From contig DATDMD010000025.1 of NCBI GenBank assembly GCA_036518975.1, positions 1 through 64,000 of the forward strand: a stretch of 64,000 nucleotides of DNA, written 5' to 3'. Below are positions 50,815 through 59,091 of the stretch, piece after piece. Each line of letters starts with the position of its first letter. Within the stretch, counting starts at the first letter, position 1. The notes under the pieces are model-generated. The model saw only the letters and a list, made by a program, of their open reading frames with translations. It made no database searches and had not been told where the DNA came from. The stretch is from Baekduia sp036518975. Its GTDB lineage: Bacteria; Actinomycetota; Thermoleophilia; Solirubrobacterales; Solirubrobacteraceae. The position numbers and the translations under genes are program-made.

Positions 50815-51066
50815 GTGTCCGCCGACAACGTCGTCCGATCCCCGATCCCCGGCGTGTTCTACCGCCGCCCCGATCCCGACTCGCCGCCGTTCGTCTCCGA
50901 GGGCGACGTGGTCGAGGATGGCGGAGTGATCGGCCTCGTCGAAGTGATGAAGCAGTTCCATGAAGTGCACTCCGAGGTCCGCGGCCGGGTGCGCGCGTTC
51001 GCCGTCGAGGACGCCGGCGTCGTGGGCGCCGGCGACGTCGTGGCCGAGCTCGACCCCGCGGACTGA
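50815..51066 (+). CDS. Biotin carboxyl carrier protein
   Basis: An 83-residue biotinyl/lipoyl domain: SPIPGVFYRRPDPDSPPFVSEGD, then VEVMKQFHEVHSE with the modified Lys46. The usual EAMKM is here EVMKQ, typical of the short AccB-like carriers seen in pxp clusters. AGGAG before the GTG start. It should carry CO2 for the carboxylase made by the fifth gene of the cluster, but no carboxyltransferase subunit is present unless PxpB/PxpC fill that role. Confidence 0.88.
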   Translation: MSADNVVRSPIPGVFYRRPDPDSPPFVSEGDVVEDGGVIGLVEVMKQFHEVHSEVRGRVRAFAVEDAGVVGAGDVVAELDPAD

Positions 51067-51086
51067 CGAACGCGAGGGGCGGCGCC

Positions 51087-51863
51087 ATGACCGCGGAGAG
51101 CTTCGACATCAACTGCGACCTGGGGGAGAGCTTCGGCAACTGGTCGCTGGGCAGCGACGAGGAGGTCATGCCGCTGGTGACCTCGGCGAACGTCGCCTGC
51201 GGCTTCCACGCCGGCGATCCGGTGACGATGGCGCGGACGGTCGCGCTCGCCCTGCGCCACGGCGTGGCGGTCGGCGCGCATCCGGGCCTGCCGGACCTGC
51301 TCGGCTTCGGCCGCCGCGCGATGGCGATCAGCCCGGAGGACGCGGCGGCCTACGTGCGCTACCAGGCGGGCGCGCTGCAGGCGTTCCTGCGCGCGGCGGG
51401 CGGCGAGCTGAACCACGTCAAGCCGCACGGCGCGTTCTTCGTGGAGCTGCGCGACGACGCCGCGCTCGCGCGGCCGGTCGCCCGGGCGGTCCGGGACCTC
51501 GGCGACGACGTGATGGTCTACTGGCCGGCGCCGGTCGAGGGCGTGCCGTTCTGCGAGGAGCTCCGGGGCCTGGGCGTGCGCGTCGTCGGCGAGATCTACC
51601 CCGACCTGTCCTACGCGCCCGACGGGCGGCTCGTGTTGGAGCGGTCGAAGGCGCAGACCGACGTCGCGTTCGCCGCGCACCAGACGCGGCTGTTCCTGGA
51701 GAAGGCGGTCGTGGAGGCCGTGGACGGGTCGTACCTGCCGCTCAGCGCGGGGTCGGCGTGCGTCCACGGCGACGGGCCGAACGCCGTCGCGGTGGCCCAC
51801 GCGGTCCGGGGCGCGGTCACCGAGGCCGGCCGCGCGATCGCGACCGTGCGCGCGGCCGCATGA
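51087..51863 (+). CDS. pxpA: 5-oxoprolinase subunit A (LamB/YcsF family)
   Basis: A 258-residue TIM-barrel protein. INCDLGESFGNW, NVACGFHAGDP, GAHPGLPDLLGFGRR and HVKPHGAFF are diagnostic of YcsF/PxpA, which opens the phosphorylated 5-oxoproline ring to give glutamate. It lies 21 bases after the biotin carrier gene, and its stop overlaps the carboxylase start (ATGA). Together pxpB-pxpC-bccp-pxpA-accC form one operon. Confidence 0.94.
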   Translation: MTAESFDINCDLGESFGNWSLGSDEEVMPLVTSANVACGFHAGDPVTMARTVALALRHGVAVGAHPGLPDLLGFGRRAMAISPEDAAAYVRYQAGALQAFLRAAGGELNHVKPHGAFFVELRDDAALARPVARAVRDLGDDVMVYWPAPVEGVPFCEELRGLGVRVVGEIYPDLSYAPDGRLVLERSKAQTDVAFAAHQTRLFLEKAVVEAVDGSYLPLSAGSACVHGDGPNAVAVAHAVRGAVTEAGRAIATVRAAA

Positions 51864-53218
51864 GCGTCGCGTCGCCGCTGCGGTCCGTGCTGATCGCCAA
51901 CCGCGGCGAGATCGCCGTGCGCGTCATCCGGGCGTGCCGCGACCTCGGGCTCAGGGCGGTCGCCGTGCACTCCGACGCCGACGCCGACGCGCTGCACGTG
52001 CGCCTGGCCGACGCGTCCGTGCCGATCGGCCCGGCGCCCGCGCGCGAGAGCTACCTGCGGCCGGACGCGGTCGTCGCGGCGGCCGTCGCGGCGGGCGCCG
52101 ACGCGGTGCATCCCGGCTACGGCTTCCTCGCCGAGGCGCCCGCGCTGCCGCGCGCGTGCGCAGAGGCCGGCCTGCGCTTCGTCGGCCCGCCCGCGGCGGT
52201 GATGGAGGCCGTCGGCGACAAGGTGACCGCGCGGGAGGCGGCCGCGCGCGCCGGCGTTCCCGTCGTGCCGGGTACGGGGCGGGTGGAGGACGTCGACGTG
52301 GCCGAGGCGGCCGCCGAGGCGATCGGCTACCCGGTCGCGCTCAAGGCGTCGGCGGGCGGGGGCGGGCGCGGCATCCGGATGGTCGCGACGCCCCAGGAGC
52401 TGCGCCAGGCGTTCGGGCGGGCGTCGGCCGAGGCGCGGGCGGCGTTCGGCGACGGCGGGATGTTCGTCGAGAAGCGGGTCGAGCGGGCGCGGCACGTCGA
52501 GGTCCAGGTCATGGCCGACGCGCACGGGTCGGTCGCCCACGTCTTCGAGCGCGAGTGCTCGATCCAGCGCCTGCGGCAGAAGCTCGTCGAGGAGGCGCCG
52601 TCGCCGAGCATCGGGCCGGCCCTGCGCGAGCGCCTCTGCGCGGCGGCGGTCGCGGTCGCGGCCGAGGTGGGCTACGTGAACGCCGGGACGGTCGAGTTCC
52701 TGGTCGACGTCGAGCGCGACGCCTACTACTTCCTTGAGGTCAACGCCCGCATCCAGGTCGAGCACGGCGTGACCGAGCTGGTGACCGGCATCGACCTCGT
52801 CGCCGAGCAGCTGCGTGTCGCGGGCGGGGAGCCGCTGTCGTTCGGCCAGGAGGACGTCCGCTGCGCGGGGACCGCGCTCGAGTTCCGGATCAACGCCGAG
52901 GACCCGGCGCGGGGCTTCCTGCCGTCGCCGGGGCGGATCGAGCACCTGCTGCTGCCGGGCGGGCCCGGCGTGCGCGTCGACAGCGGCGTGATGGCGGGCG
53001 GCACCGTGCAGCCGTTCTACGACTCGCTGATCGCCAAGCTCCTCGTCCACGGCCGCGACCGCGCCCAGGCTCTGGCCCGGGCGCGGCGCGCGTTGGACGA
53101 GCTCGAGATCGAGGGCGTCAGCACCACGCGGCACCTGCACCGCTCGCTGCTCGACTGGCCCGGCCTGACGGAGGCGACGGCCGACACGCAGGCGCTCGAG
53201 GCGTTCCTCCGGCCCTAG
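51860..53218 (+). CDS. accC: Biotin carboxylase
   Basis: Carboxylates the biotin carrier using ATP and bicarbonate. The 452-residue ATP-grasp protein has LIANRGEIAVRVIRAC, HPGYGFLAE, the glycine loop KASAGGGGRGIR, ERECSIQRLRQKL and EVNARIQVEHGVTE. Length is normal for a stand-alone AccC. Its partner carrier is encoded two genes earlier, and the cluster also makes the three 5-oxoprolinase subunits; such sets are widespread and the reaction they share is not fully clear. Confidence 0.95.
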   Translation: MSVASPLRSVLIANRGEIAVRVIRACRDLGLRAVAVHSDADADALHVRLADASVPIGPAPARESYLRPDAVVAAAVAAGADAVHPGYGFLAEAPALPRACAEAGLRFVGPPAAVMEAVGDKVTAREAAARAGVPVVPGTGRVEDVDVAEAAAEAIGYPVALKASAGGGGRGIRMVATPQELRQAFGRASAEARAAFGDGGMFVEKRVERARHVEVQVMADAHGSVAHVFERECSIQRLRQKLVEEAPSPSIGPALRERLCAAAVAVAAEVGYVNAGTVEFLVDVERDAYYFLEVNARIQVEHGVTELVTGIDLVAEQLRVAGGEPLSFGQEDVRCAGTALEFRINAEDPARGFLPSPGRIEHLLLPGGPGVRVDSGVMAGGTVQPFYDSLIAKLLVHGRDRAQALARARRALDELEIEGVSTTRHLHRSLLDWPGLTEATADTQALEAFLRP

Positions 53219-53223
53219 ATGCG

Positions 53224-53955
53224 TCAGTCGGCGCCGACGACCTGGAAGCTGGAGCTGACGAAGATGTGGTGCGGCCAGCTGACGCCGATGTCGTGCACCT
53301 CGTACTCGCCATTGCTCAGCTCGACCACGCGGTCGACGACGCCGCCGGGATAGGCGGCCAGCGCGGCGGTGGTCGCCTGGTTGGCGTCCGTCCCGCTGAC
53401 GATCGTGCCCGAGCCCTCGGTGTAGTTCGCCGGGACCTTGCCGTCCTGCTTGGACGTGGTCGGCGTCCCGCGCTGGAAGGTGGCGACCTTCGACGGCGTG
53501 TACGTGGTGGGTCCGCCGGTCGGGGGCGCGAGGACCTGCGTCGCCGTGATCGTGGTGCCGTCGGACGTCCCGAGCACGAGGACGCTCTTGCCGGCCGTCG
53601 CGCTGGTCGTCGAGCTCGTCTTGACGGTCACCTTCTGGCCGGCCGGCGTGGTCACCGTGAACCCGGTGCTCGTCACGTCGCTCACGGTGCCGACGGTGCC
53701 TCCGGCGGCGGGCGCGGAGCGCGCGTTGGATCCGCCGCCCTTCGCCGCGGCGCCGCCCTGCGCCGGGGCGCCGCCGCCCTGCGCCGGGAAGCTGCCCTTC
53801 GGCGGCACGCCGGCCTTCGCCGTCTGCGCCGTGCCCGTGCTGGCGCCGGCTGAGCCGCCGCCGGTGCTGGCCTCCACGATCCCGAACGCGCCGCCCGCGA
53901 GCACGACGACCACGGCGCCGATGGCGAGCGGTTTGACGATCCTGTGGTTCAACAT
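53224..53955 (-). CDS. Exported DUF5666-like protein with PepSY-like C-terminus
   Basis: A 243-residue protein: N-terminal membrane or signal helix (about 10-30), a Gly/Ala-rich linker, a beta domain with GTVGTVSDVTSTGFTVTTPAG and KSVLVLGTSDGTTITATQVL, then a C-terminal segment (ATTAALAAYPGGVVDRVVEL, VSWPHHIFVSSSFQVVG) that looks like a PepSY-type repeat. It parallels the protein at 2162-2920, whose domain has the same strand pattern. AAGGGG 8-13 bases before the ATG is a good Shine-Dalgarno. Role unknown, probably envelope. Confidence 0.72.
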   Translation of the reverse strand: MLNHRIVKPLAIGAVVVVLAGGAFGIVEASTGGGSAGASTGTAQTAKAGVPPKGSFPAQGGGAPAQGGAAAKGGGSNARSAPAAGGTVGTVSDVTSTGFTVTTPAGQKVTVKTSSTTSATAGKSVLVLGTSDGTTITATQVLAPPTGGPTTYTPSKVATFQRGTPTTSKQDGKVPANYTEGSGTIVSGTDANQATTAALAAYPGGVVDRVVELSNGEYEVHDIGVSWPHHIFVSSSFQVVGAD

Positions 53956-54047
53956 CTGCGATTCCCCTTAGGTTGGTGCTCTGTCCGGTGGAGGATCGAG
54001 GCCGACCCTGGCCCTCCGGCGTGAGCACGCTGGGGAGATGCTGAGCC

Positions 54048-54521
54048 TCAGCGAGCCGGTGGGCGCGGCTCCAGCACGAAGACCTTCATGTCGCGGTCGG
54101 TCCGCTTCTTGTAGTCCTCGAACCCGTTGTAGAGCTCGTTCATGCGGCGCCAGAGGTCCTCGCGCTCGTCGCCCTCGGCGACGCGCGCGGTCACGGCGCG
54201 GCGCTCCTTGCGGATCTCGACGTCGGCCTCGGGATGGGCGCCCAGGTTCAGCGCCCAGGCCGGAGGCTTCGGGTTCCCCGCGTTGGAGCCGATGACCACC
54301 AGCCGCTCGCCGTCGCGCATGTAGCAGACGGGCGCGGTGCGGGGCTGGCCCGACCTGCGCCCCGTCGTCGTGAGCAGCAGCACCGGCGCCCGGGCGATCT
54401 TGGCCATCAGGCGGCCGCCGCTGACGCGGTAGATCGGGATGCTGAGCCTGCCGCCGACGCGCACGCCCGTCGCGCCGAGCGAGCGCGTGAACGCTGAGTA
54501 AAGACGATCCGTGCCGGGCAT
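54048..54521 (-). CDS. F420-dependent nitroreductase (DDN) family protein
   Basis: A 157-residue member of the same family as 16503-16907 but longer at the N-terminus: APVLLLTTTGRRSGQPRTAPVCYM and LVVIGSNAGNPKPPAWALNL. The family binds F420H2 and reduces diverse compounds; some members merely bind FMN or biliverdin. Its ATG sits in the loop of an inverted repeat (54509-54528). The neighbour upstream on the plus side is a gap of 92 bases. Confidence 0.85.
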   Translation of the reverse strand: MPGTDRLYSAFTRSLGATGVRVGGRLSIPIYRVSGGRLMAKIARAPVLLLTTTGRRSGQPRTAPVCYMRDGERLVVIGSNAGNPKPPAWALNLGAHPEADVEIRKERRAVTARVAEGDEREDLWRRMNELYNGFEDYKKRTDRDMKVFVLEPRPPAR

Positions 54522-54528
54522 GGCACGG
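54509..54528. promoter_or_regulatory. Inverted repeat spanning the nitroreductase start codon
   Basis: CCGTGCC (54509-54515) and GGCACGG (54522-54528) with a 6-base loop GGGCAT. On the minus strand the loop holds the ATG, so an RNA hairpin could hide the start, or a repressor could bind. May be chance in GC-rich DNA. Confidence 0.35.
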
Positions 54529-54553
54529 AGCCTCGCAGATCCCGCCGACGGGA

Positions 54554-55222
54554 TCAGTCGCGCGACCCGCCGCCCCCGCCGAACAGCAGCAGGAAGAACT
54601 GGAAGACGTTGAGCACGTCCAGGAAGATGCTCGCGGCGATCGGCACGGCCGCGTCCATGCCGGCGCGGCGCAGGCGCTGGAAGTCGAACGCGGTGAAGCC
54701 GCCGAAGATCACGAGGCCCAGGACGGCGTAGATCACGTTGGCGCCGGGGATCGCGACGAACAGCGCGACGATCCCGAACGCGATCAGCGCGAGCAGCGCC
54801 CAGAACAGGCCGCGCGCCAGGCCGGACAGGTCGCGGTCCGTCGCCCACCCGTAGGAGCCGAGCGCCGCGATGAACAGCGCCGTCGCGCCGGCCGCCTGCC
54901 AGACGGCGGCGGGGTCCGCCGAGACGTAGGCCGCCAGGCCGGGCCCGAGCACCAGGCCGAGCAGCAGGCCAACGGCGAAGAGCAGCGTCAGCGCCAGCGG
55001 CTCGGAGCGGCGGCTGGCGCCGTTGAGCGCGATCAGGCAGACCAGGGCGCCCACGAACGCCGCGATGCCCCAGCCGCCGGAGAGGTCGCGCCCGACGTAG
55101 GCCCCGAGCGCGGTGAACCCGATCGTGACGGCCACGAGCCCCATGACCTGCCCGAACAGGCCGTGGGTCGCGGCGGAGGAGGAGCGGACGCGCTGGCCGG
55201 CGGTGAGGTCCTCGTAGCCCAT
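54554..55222 (-). CDS. Bax inhibitor-1/YccA family membrane protein
   Basis: A 222-residue protein with seven predicted helices, beginning MGYEDLTAGQRVRSSSAATHG and ending with FDFQRLRRAG...ASIFLDVLNVFQFFLLLFGGG, the UPF0005 signature region. Bacterial members (YetJ) form a pH-gated Ca2+ leak channel. The Gly/Asp-rich end GGGGGSRD is short. Not in an obvious operon; it is back-to-back with the broken kinase at 55337. Confidence 0.88.
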   Translation of the reverse strand: MGYEDLTAGQRVRSSSAATHGLFGQVMGLVAVTIGFTALGAYVGRDLSGGWGIAAFVGALVCLIALNGASRRSEPLALTLLFAVGLLLGLVLGPGLAAYVSADPAAVWQAAGATALFIAALGSYGWATDRDLSGLARGLFWALLALIAFGIVALFVAIPGANVIYAVLGLVIFGGFTAFDFQRLRRAGMDAAVPIAASIFLDVLNVFQFFLLLFGGGGGSRD

Positions 55223-55336
55223 GCCGGTTGTTGTAGGACAGCGCCGCGGCGGCGTCAAGACCATTTCGAGCGGCGCGCCTGACGAGGTGGTGATGGCGCC
55301 GGCGGCGACCTCGATCGGCGTAGGCTTGATCGCGCG

Positions 55337-57062
55337 ATGGGCACGCGCCTCCACGGCCAGGAGCTGGAGGTCCTCGCCGGTGAGCAGGCGGCGCTGCGCC
55401 GCGTCGCGACCCTCGTGGCCCACGGCGCGCCGCCCGAAGAGGTGTTCGCCGCGGTCACCCGGGAGGTCGCCCGGCACCTGTCCAGCGACCTGACGACCCT
55501 CTGCCGCTACGAGGCCGACGGCAGCGCGTGCACCATCGTCGGCACGGCGGAGGACGGCCGCCCCGTCGGGAGCCGCTCGCCGCTTGGGGGCGACGACCTC
55601 GCCACCCGCGTGTTCGCGACGGCCCGTCCGGCGCGCATCGAGAACGCGGACGGCACGAGCGCGTCGGTCGGGACGCCGATCATCCTCGAGGGCCGGCCGT
55701 GGGGCGCGATCGCGGTGACCGGGACGCGCGAGGAGCCGCTGCCGCCCGACGCCGAGGCGCGCCTGGGCGCCTTCGCCGAGCTGGTGGCGACGGCGGTCGC
55801 GAACGCCGCGCGCCGCGCCGGGCTCGCGCAGTTGGCGGACGAGCAGGCCGCGCTGCGGAGGGTCGCGACGCTTGTCGCCCGCGGCGTCGCGCCGGAGGAG
55901 GTGTTCGCGACGGTCACCGACGAGGTCGGGCGGCTGCTGGCCGCCGATCTGGCGGCGATGGGCCGCTACAAGCCGGGCGAGGACTTCGTCGTCCTCGCCA
56001 CCTCGGGCCGTGCCCGCCAGGTCGTCGTCGTCGGCAGCCGCTGGCCCCTCGGAGGCAGGAACCTCGCCACGGCGGTCTTCGAGACGGCGCGTCCGGTCCG
56101 GTTCGACGACCTGGCCGGGGCCACCGGTCCGCTCGCCGAGAACGTCCGCGAGCACGGCATCTCCGCGGCGGTCGCGACGCCGATCGTCGTCGACGGTCGC
56201 GTCTGGGGCCTGACGTTCGCGGCCTCCACCCCGGAGCGGCCGCTGCCGCCGGACACCGAGGCGCGCCTCGCCTCCTTCACCGCGCTGGTCGCGACCGCGA
56301 TCGCCAACACCGAGTCGCAGGCCACGGCGAGACGGCTCACGGAGGAGCAGGCCGCCCTGCGGCGGGTGGCGACGCTCGTCGCCAAGGAGGCGCCGCCGGA
56401 GGAGGTGCTGGCCCGGGTCGCCGACGAGCTGGCGACCGTCCTCGGCGGCGTCGACTGCTCGCTGTTCCGCGACGAGGGCGACGGGACCGCGACGGTGGTC
56501 GCGCAGGTGGGCGCCCACCTGTCCGCCGCCGTCGGTGTGGGCACGCGGCTGGCGACCGACGGCGACGGCGTGATCGCGACGGTGCTCCGCGAGGGCCGGC
56601 CCTACCGGATGGACGACAACTCGGGGGCCACCGGCGCCATCGTGGAGCGCGGCCGGGTTGCGCGAGCTCGCGCACGGCATCCTGCCCGAGTCGCTCACGC
56701 GCGGCGGCCTGCGCTCCGGCGTCATCGCGCTGGCGTCGACGATGCCCGTGCCGGTCGCCATCGACGTGTCCGTGGGCCGGCTGCCCGCGGCGGTCGAGGC
56801 GACCGCCTACTTCGTCGTCGCCGAGGCGCTGACCAACGTCTCCAAGCACGCGCGGGCGGGGCAGGCCGAGGTGACGGCGCGCGTCGACGGCGGCACGCTC
56901 GCGATCCGCGTGCACGACGACGGCATCGGCGGCGCCCGCCTCGACGGCGGCGGCCTCACCGGCCTGACCGACCGGCTCGCCGCGCTCGACGGACGGCTGC
57001 GGGTCGAGAGCCCGTCCGGCGGCGGGACCGTGGTCGCTGCCGCGATCCCGCTCGCCGGCTGA
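55337..57062 (+). pseudogene. Broken GAF-type histidine kinase lacking the phosphoacceptor region
   Basis: The frame from ATG 55337 encodes three GAF repeats, each opening with EQAALRRVATLVA. It leaves the kinase frame after GATGAIVERGR (about 56655). The kinase then resumes in another frame from 56658: LRELAHGILPESL to the HATPase end at 57062. Compared with the paralogue at 46904-48958, about 129 residues (end of GAF3 plus the DHp helix with its His) are missing, and the phase is shifted. The ATPase part is nearly identical in DNA to that paralogue. A TTG at 56658 could start a 134-residue ATPase fragment. Confidence 0.8.
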
Positions 57063-57069
57063 GCAGGGC

Positions 57070-57534
57070 CTAGAGGTCAGGGATCACGAACGGTGTCGCT
57101 TCCGCCGTGCCGCTGCCCGACTGGACGACGTTGCCGTCAGCGTCGGAGACGTCGAACTTGAACGGCCCCGAGAGCGTGCCGTCGGCCAGCTTGACCTGCA
57201 CGCGCACGAGGACCGCGCCGCCCGGATCGCCGGTCGCGGTGAAGACGTACGTCTTGAACGCGAGCGCGAAGGTGTCGGGTCCGGTCCGCTTCCACGAGCC
57301 CTGGCCGGTGCCCGGCTGGTCGCTCTCGGTCTCGATGACGCTGCCACTGCGCGTGAGCGTCAGCACGGCCGTGAGCGGGGCGTCCCCGTCGGGGGACACC
57401 TTGACGTCCCATGTCCCGGCGATGGTGGCCTCCTGCTGATGGCCCGGAGGGCGGTCCCTGGACGTCAGCGCGACGGCGACGGACGGGACGGCGAGCGCGA
57501 CGATGGCCGCGAGGACGAAGAGGCGAAAGCGCAT
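57070..57534 (-). CDS. Secreted protein of unknown function
   Basis: A 154-residue exported protein: signal peptide (about 1-23), then a beta-sandwich-like domain with GTWDVKVSPDGDAPLTAVLTL, AGT..SWKRTGPDTFALAFKTYVF and a C-terminal VQSGSGTAEATPFVIPDL. The alternating pattern and the W-containing early strand resemble lipocalin/calycin-type actinobacterial proteins. AGGAGG 5 bases before ATG 57534 fixes the start. It converges on the broken kinase. Confidence 0.75.
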   Translation of the reverse strand: MRFRLFVLAAIVALAVPSVAVALTSRDRPPGHQQEATIAGTWDVKVSPDGDAPLTAVLTLTRSGSVIETESDQPGTGQGSWKRTGPDTFALAFKTYVFTATGDPGGAVLVRVQVKLADGTLSGPFKFDVSDADGNVVQSGSGTAEATPFVIPDL

Positions 57535-57692
57535 TGGCTCCTCCTGTTCGGTCGGGTTTCGCGGGACGCTACTCCCCGCCTCGAGCGGTGTGGAGGAGAA
57601 CGCGAACGCCTTGTCCGCGCGCGGGCCGCCGCGGGTCACCCGCATCGGGTGATGCTCCGCGCCGCGCCGCGACCGACGCTCGGCGGACCGCG

Positions 57693-58628
57693 ATGTCCTC
57701 CACCCACCCGCTCCAGAGCCCGCTGGCGGCGCTCGACCGCGCGCCCGACTGGCTCAACTCGGCGCCGCTGGCGGCCGACGCCCTCCGCGGGCACGTGGTC
57801 CTGGTCGACATCTGGACCTACTCGTGCGTCAACTGGCTGCGCACGCTGCCCTACGTCCGGGCGTGGGACGCGCGCTACCGCGACCGCGGGCTCGTCGTCG
57901 TCGGCGTGCACGCGCCGGAGTTCGGGTTCGAGCACGACCTCGACAACGTCCTGCGCGCCGCCGGCGAGCTGGGCGTCGGCTATCCGGTGGTCATCGACAA
58001 CGACTTCGCGATCTGGCGGGCGTTCGAGAACCAGTACTGGCCGGCCGTCTACCTCGTCGACGGCGACGGCCGCGTCCGCTTCGAGCACTTCGGCGAGGGC
58101 GCCTACGAGGAGACCGAGCGCGCCCTCCAGCAGCTGCTGGGCCTCGACGAGGAGACGACCGCGGTCGACGCCGGCGGCCTGGCGGAGGCCGCCGAGTGGG
58201 ACGCGCTGGGGTCGCCGGAGACCTACCTCGGCAAGGGCCGCGGGGAGCGCCGCAGCCGCGGCGCGAGCGTCGACCGGCTGGCGCTCAACCACTGGGCGCT
58301 CGACGGCGACTGGTCGGTCGGCGCGGAGGCCGCCGTGCTCGACGCGGCCGGCGGCTCGATCGCGTACCGCTTCCAGGCGCGCGACCTCAACCTGGTGCTC
58401 GCGCCGCCGCCGGAGGCCGGCGCCGAGGTCCGCTTCACGGTGACGCTGGACGGCGCGCCGCCGGGCGACGGCGCGGCCGGCCTGGACGTCGACGCCGCGG
58501 GCGCGGGCGCCGTGACCGAGCCGCGGATGTACCAGCTGATTCGTCAGCGCGGGGGGCGCGGTCAGCGAACCTTCGCGATCGCCTTCGCCGATCCCGGCGT
58601 GCGCGCCTATGTGTTCACGTTCGGCTAG
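57693..58628 (+). CDS. Thioredoxin-like protein with CVNW in place of CxxC (DipZ C-terminal type)
   Basis: A 311-residue protein. Residues about 5-150 form a TlpA/DipZ-like thioredoxin fold with VLVDIWTYSCVNWLRTLPYV (Cys45; the second cysteine is Trp48), PVVIDNDFAIW and WPAVYLVDGDG (cis-Pro). Residues about 195-311 resemble the C-terminal carbohydrate-binding-like domain of DipZ. No signal peptide or membrane helix is visible. With one cysteine left, disulfide exchange of the usual kind is not expected. Confidence 0.85.
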   Translation: MSSTHPLQSPLAALDRAPDWLNSAPLAADALRGHVVLVDIWTYSCVNWLRTLPYVRAWDARYRDRGLVVVGVHAPEFGFEHDLDNVLRAAGELGVGYPVVIDNDFAIWRAFENQYWPAVYLVDGDGRVRFEHFGEGAYEETERALQQLLGLDEETTAVDAGGLAEAAEWDALGSPETYLGKGRGERRSRGASVDRLALNHWALDGDWSVGAEAAVLDAAGGSIAYRFQARDLNLVLAPPPEAGAEVRFTVTLDGAPPGDGAAGLDVDAAGAGAVTEPRMYQLIRQRGGRGQRTFAIAFADPGVRAYVFTFG

Positions 58629-59011
58629 AGCAGCGCCGAGGCCAGCGCCACGAGGACCACGACGGCCAGGATCAGCAGCGCGAGCACCGCCATGACGGCC
58701 ACGACGGCGGCCTGCCGCGCGCGGCGCGCCGCGTGGCGGCTGGCCTGGCGCGCGGGCTCGGGCAGGCGCAGCTCCGACACCATCAACATGAGCGCGCCCC
58801 GCACGCCGCGGCCGTACGCGGCGCGCTCGGCCTCGGTCACGTGGGCGCGCCAGCGCGCCACCATCGCGCGCGCCTCGCGCCGGTCGCGGACCGCGAGCCG
58901 GGACAGGGACGCCGCGCGCCGCTCCCAGTAGTCAAGGGCGTCGCGCGCGTCGTCGAGGTCGGCCAGTTCGGGTCCGGCGCTCGGGGGGAAGGGGGCGACG
59001 CTGGCGGGCAT
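58625..59011 (-). CDS. Small membrane protein with C-terminal helix
   Basis: A 128-residue protein: helical, Arg-rich cytoplasmic part (YWERRAASLSRLAVRDRREA, RRARQAAVVAV) and one strongly hydrophobic C-terminal helix (about 103-126). Such tail-anchored proteins of actinobacteria are unnamed. ATG 59011 was preferred over GTG 59032. It converges on the thioredoxin gene with 4 bases overlap. Confidence 0.6.
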   Translation of the reverse strand: MPASVAPFPPSAGPELADLDDARDALDYWERRAASLSRLAVRDRREARAMVARWRAHVTEAERAAYGRGVRGALMLMVSELRLPEPARQASRHAARRARQAAVVAVMAVLALLILAVVVLVALASALL

Positions 59012-59091
59012 GCCCGACAAGGCTACCGCCACGGTTCATCCGATCGGGACGATGCGGCTCTCGCACGGACCGCGCGACGCTCCGCCGCGAG

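Noticed and set aside
50815..53218. Acetyl-CoA carboxylase accB/accC for fatty-acid synthesis
   Set aside because: The carrier is only 83 residues with EVMKQ and both genes are interleaved with pxpB, pxpC and pxpA, pointing to the 5-oxoprolinase set instead.
55337..57073. A complete 578-residue kinase reading
   Set aside because: After residue about 440 the sequence becomes Arg/Gly low complexity, while a normal ATPase domain appears in another frame, so this is a frameshift, not a novel C-terminus.
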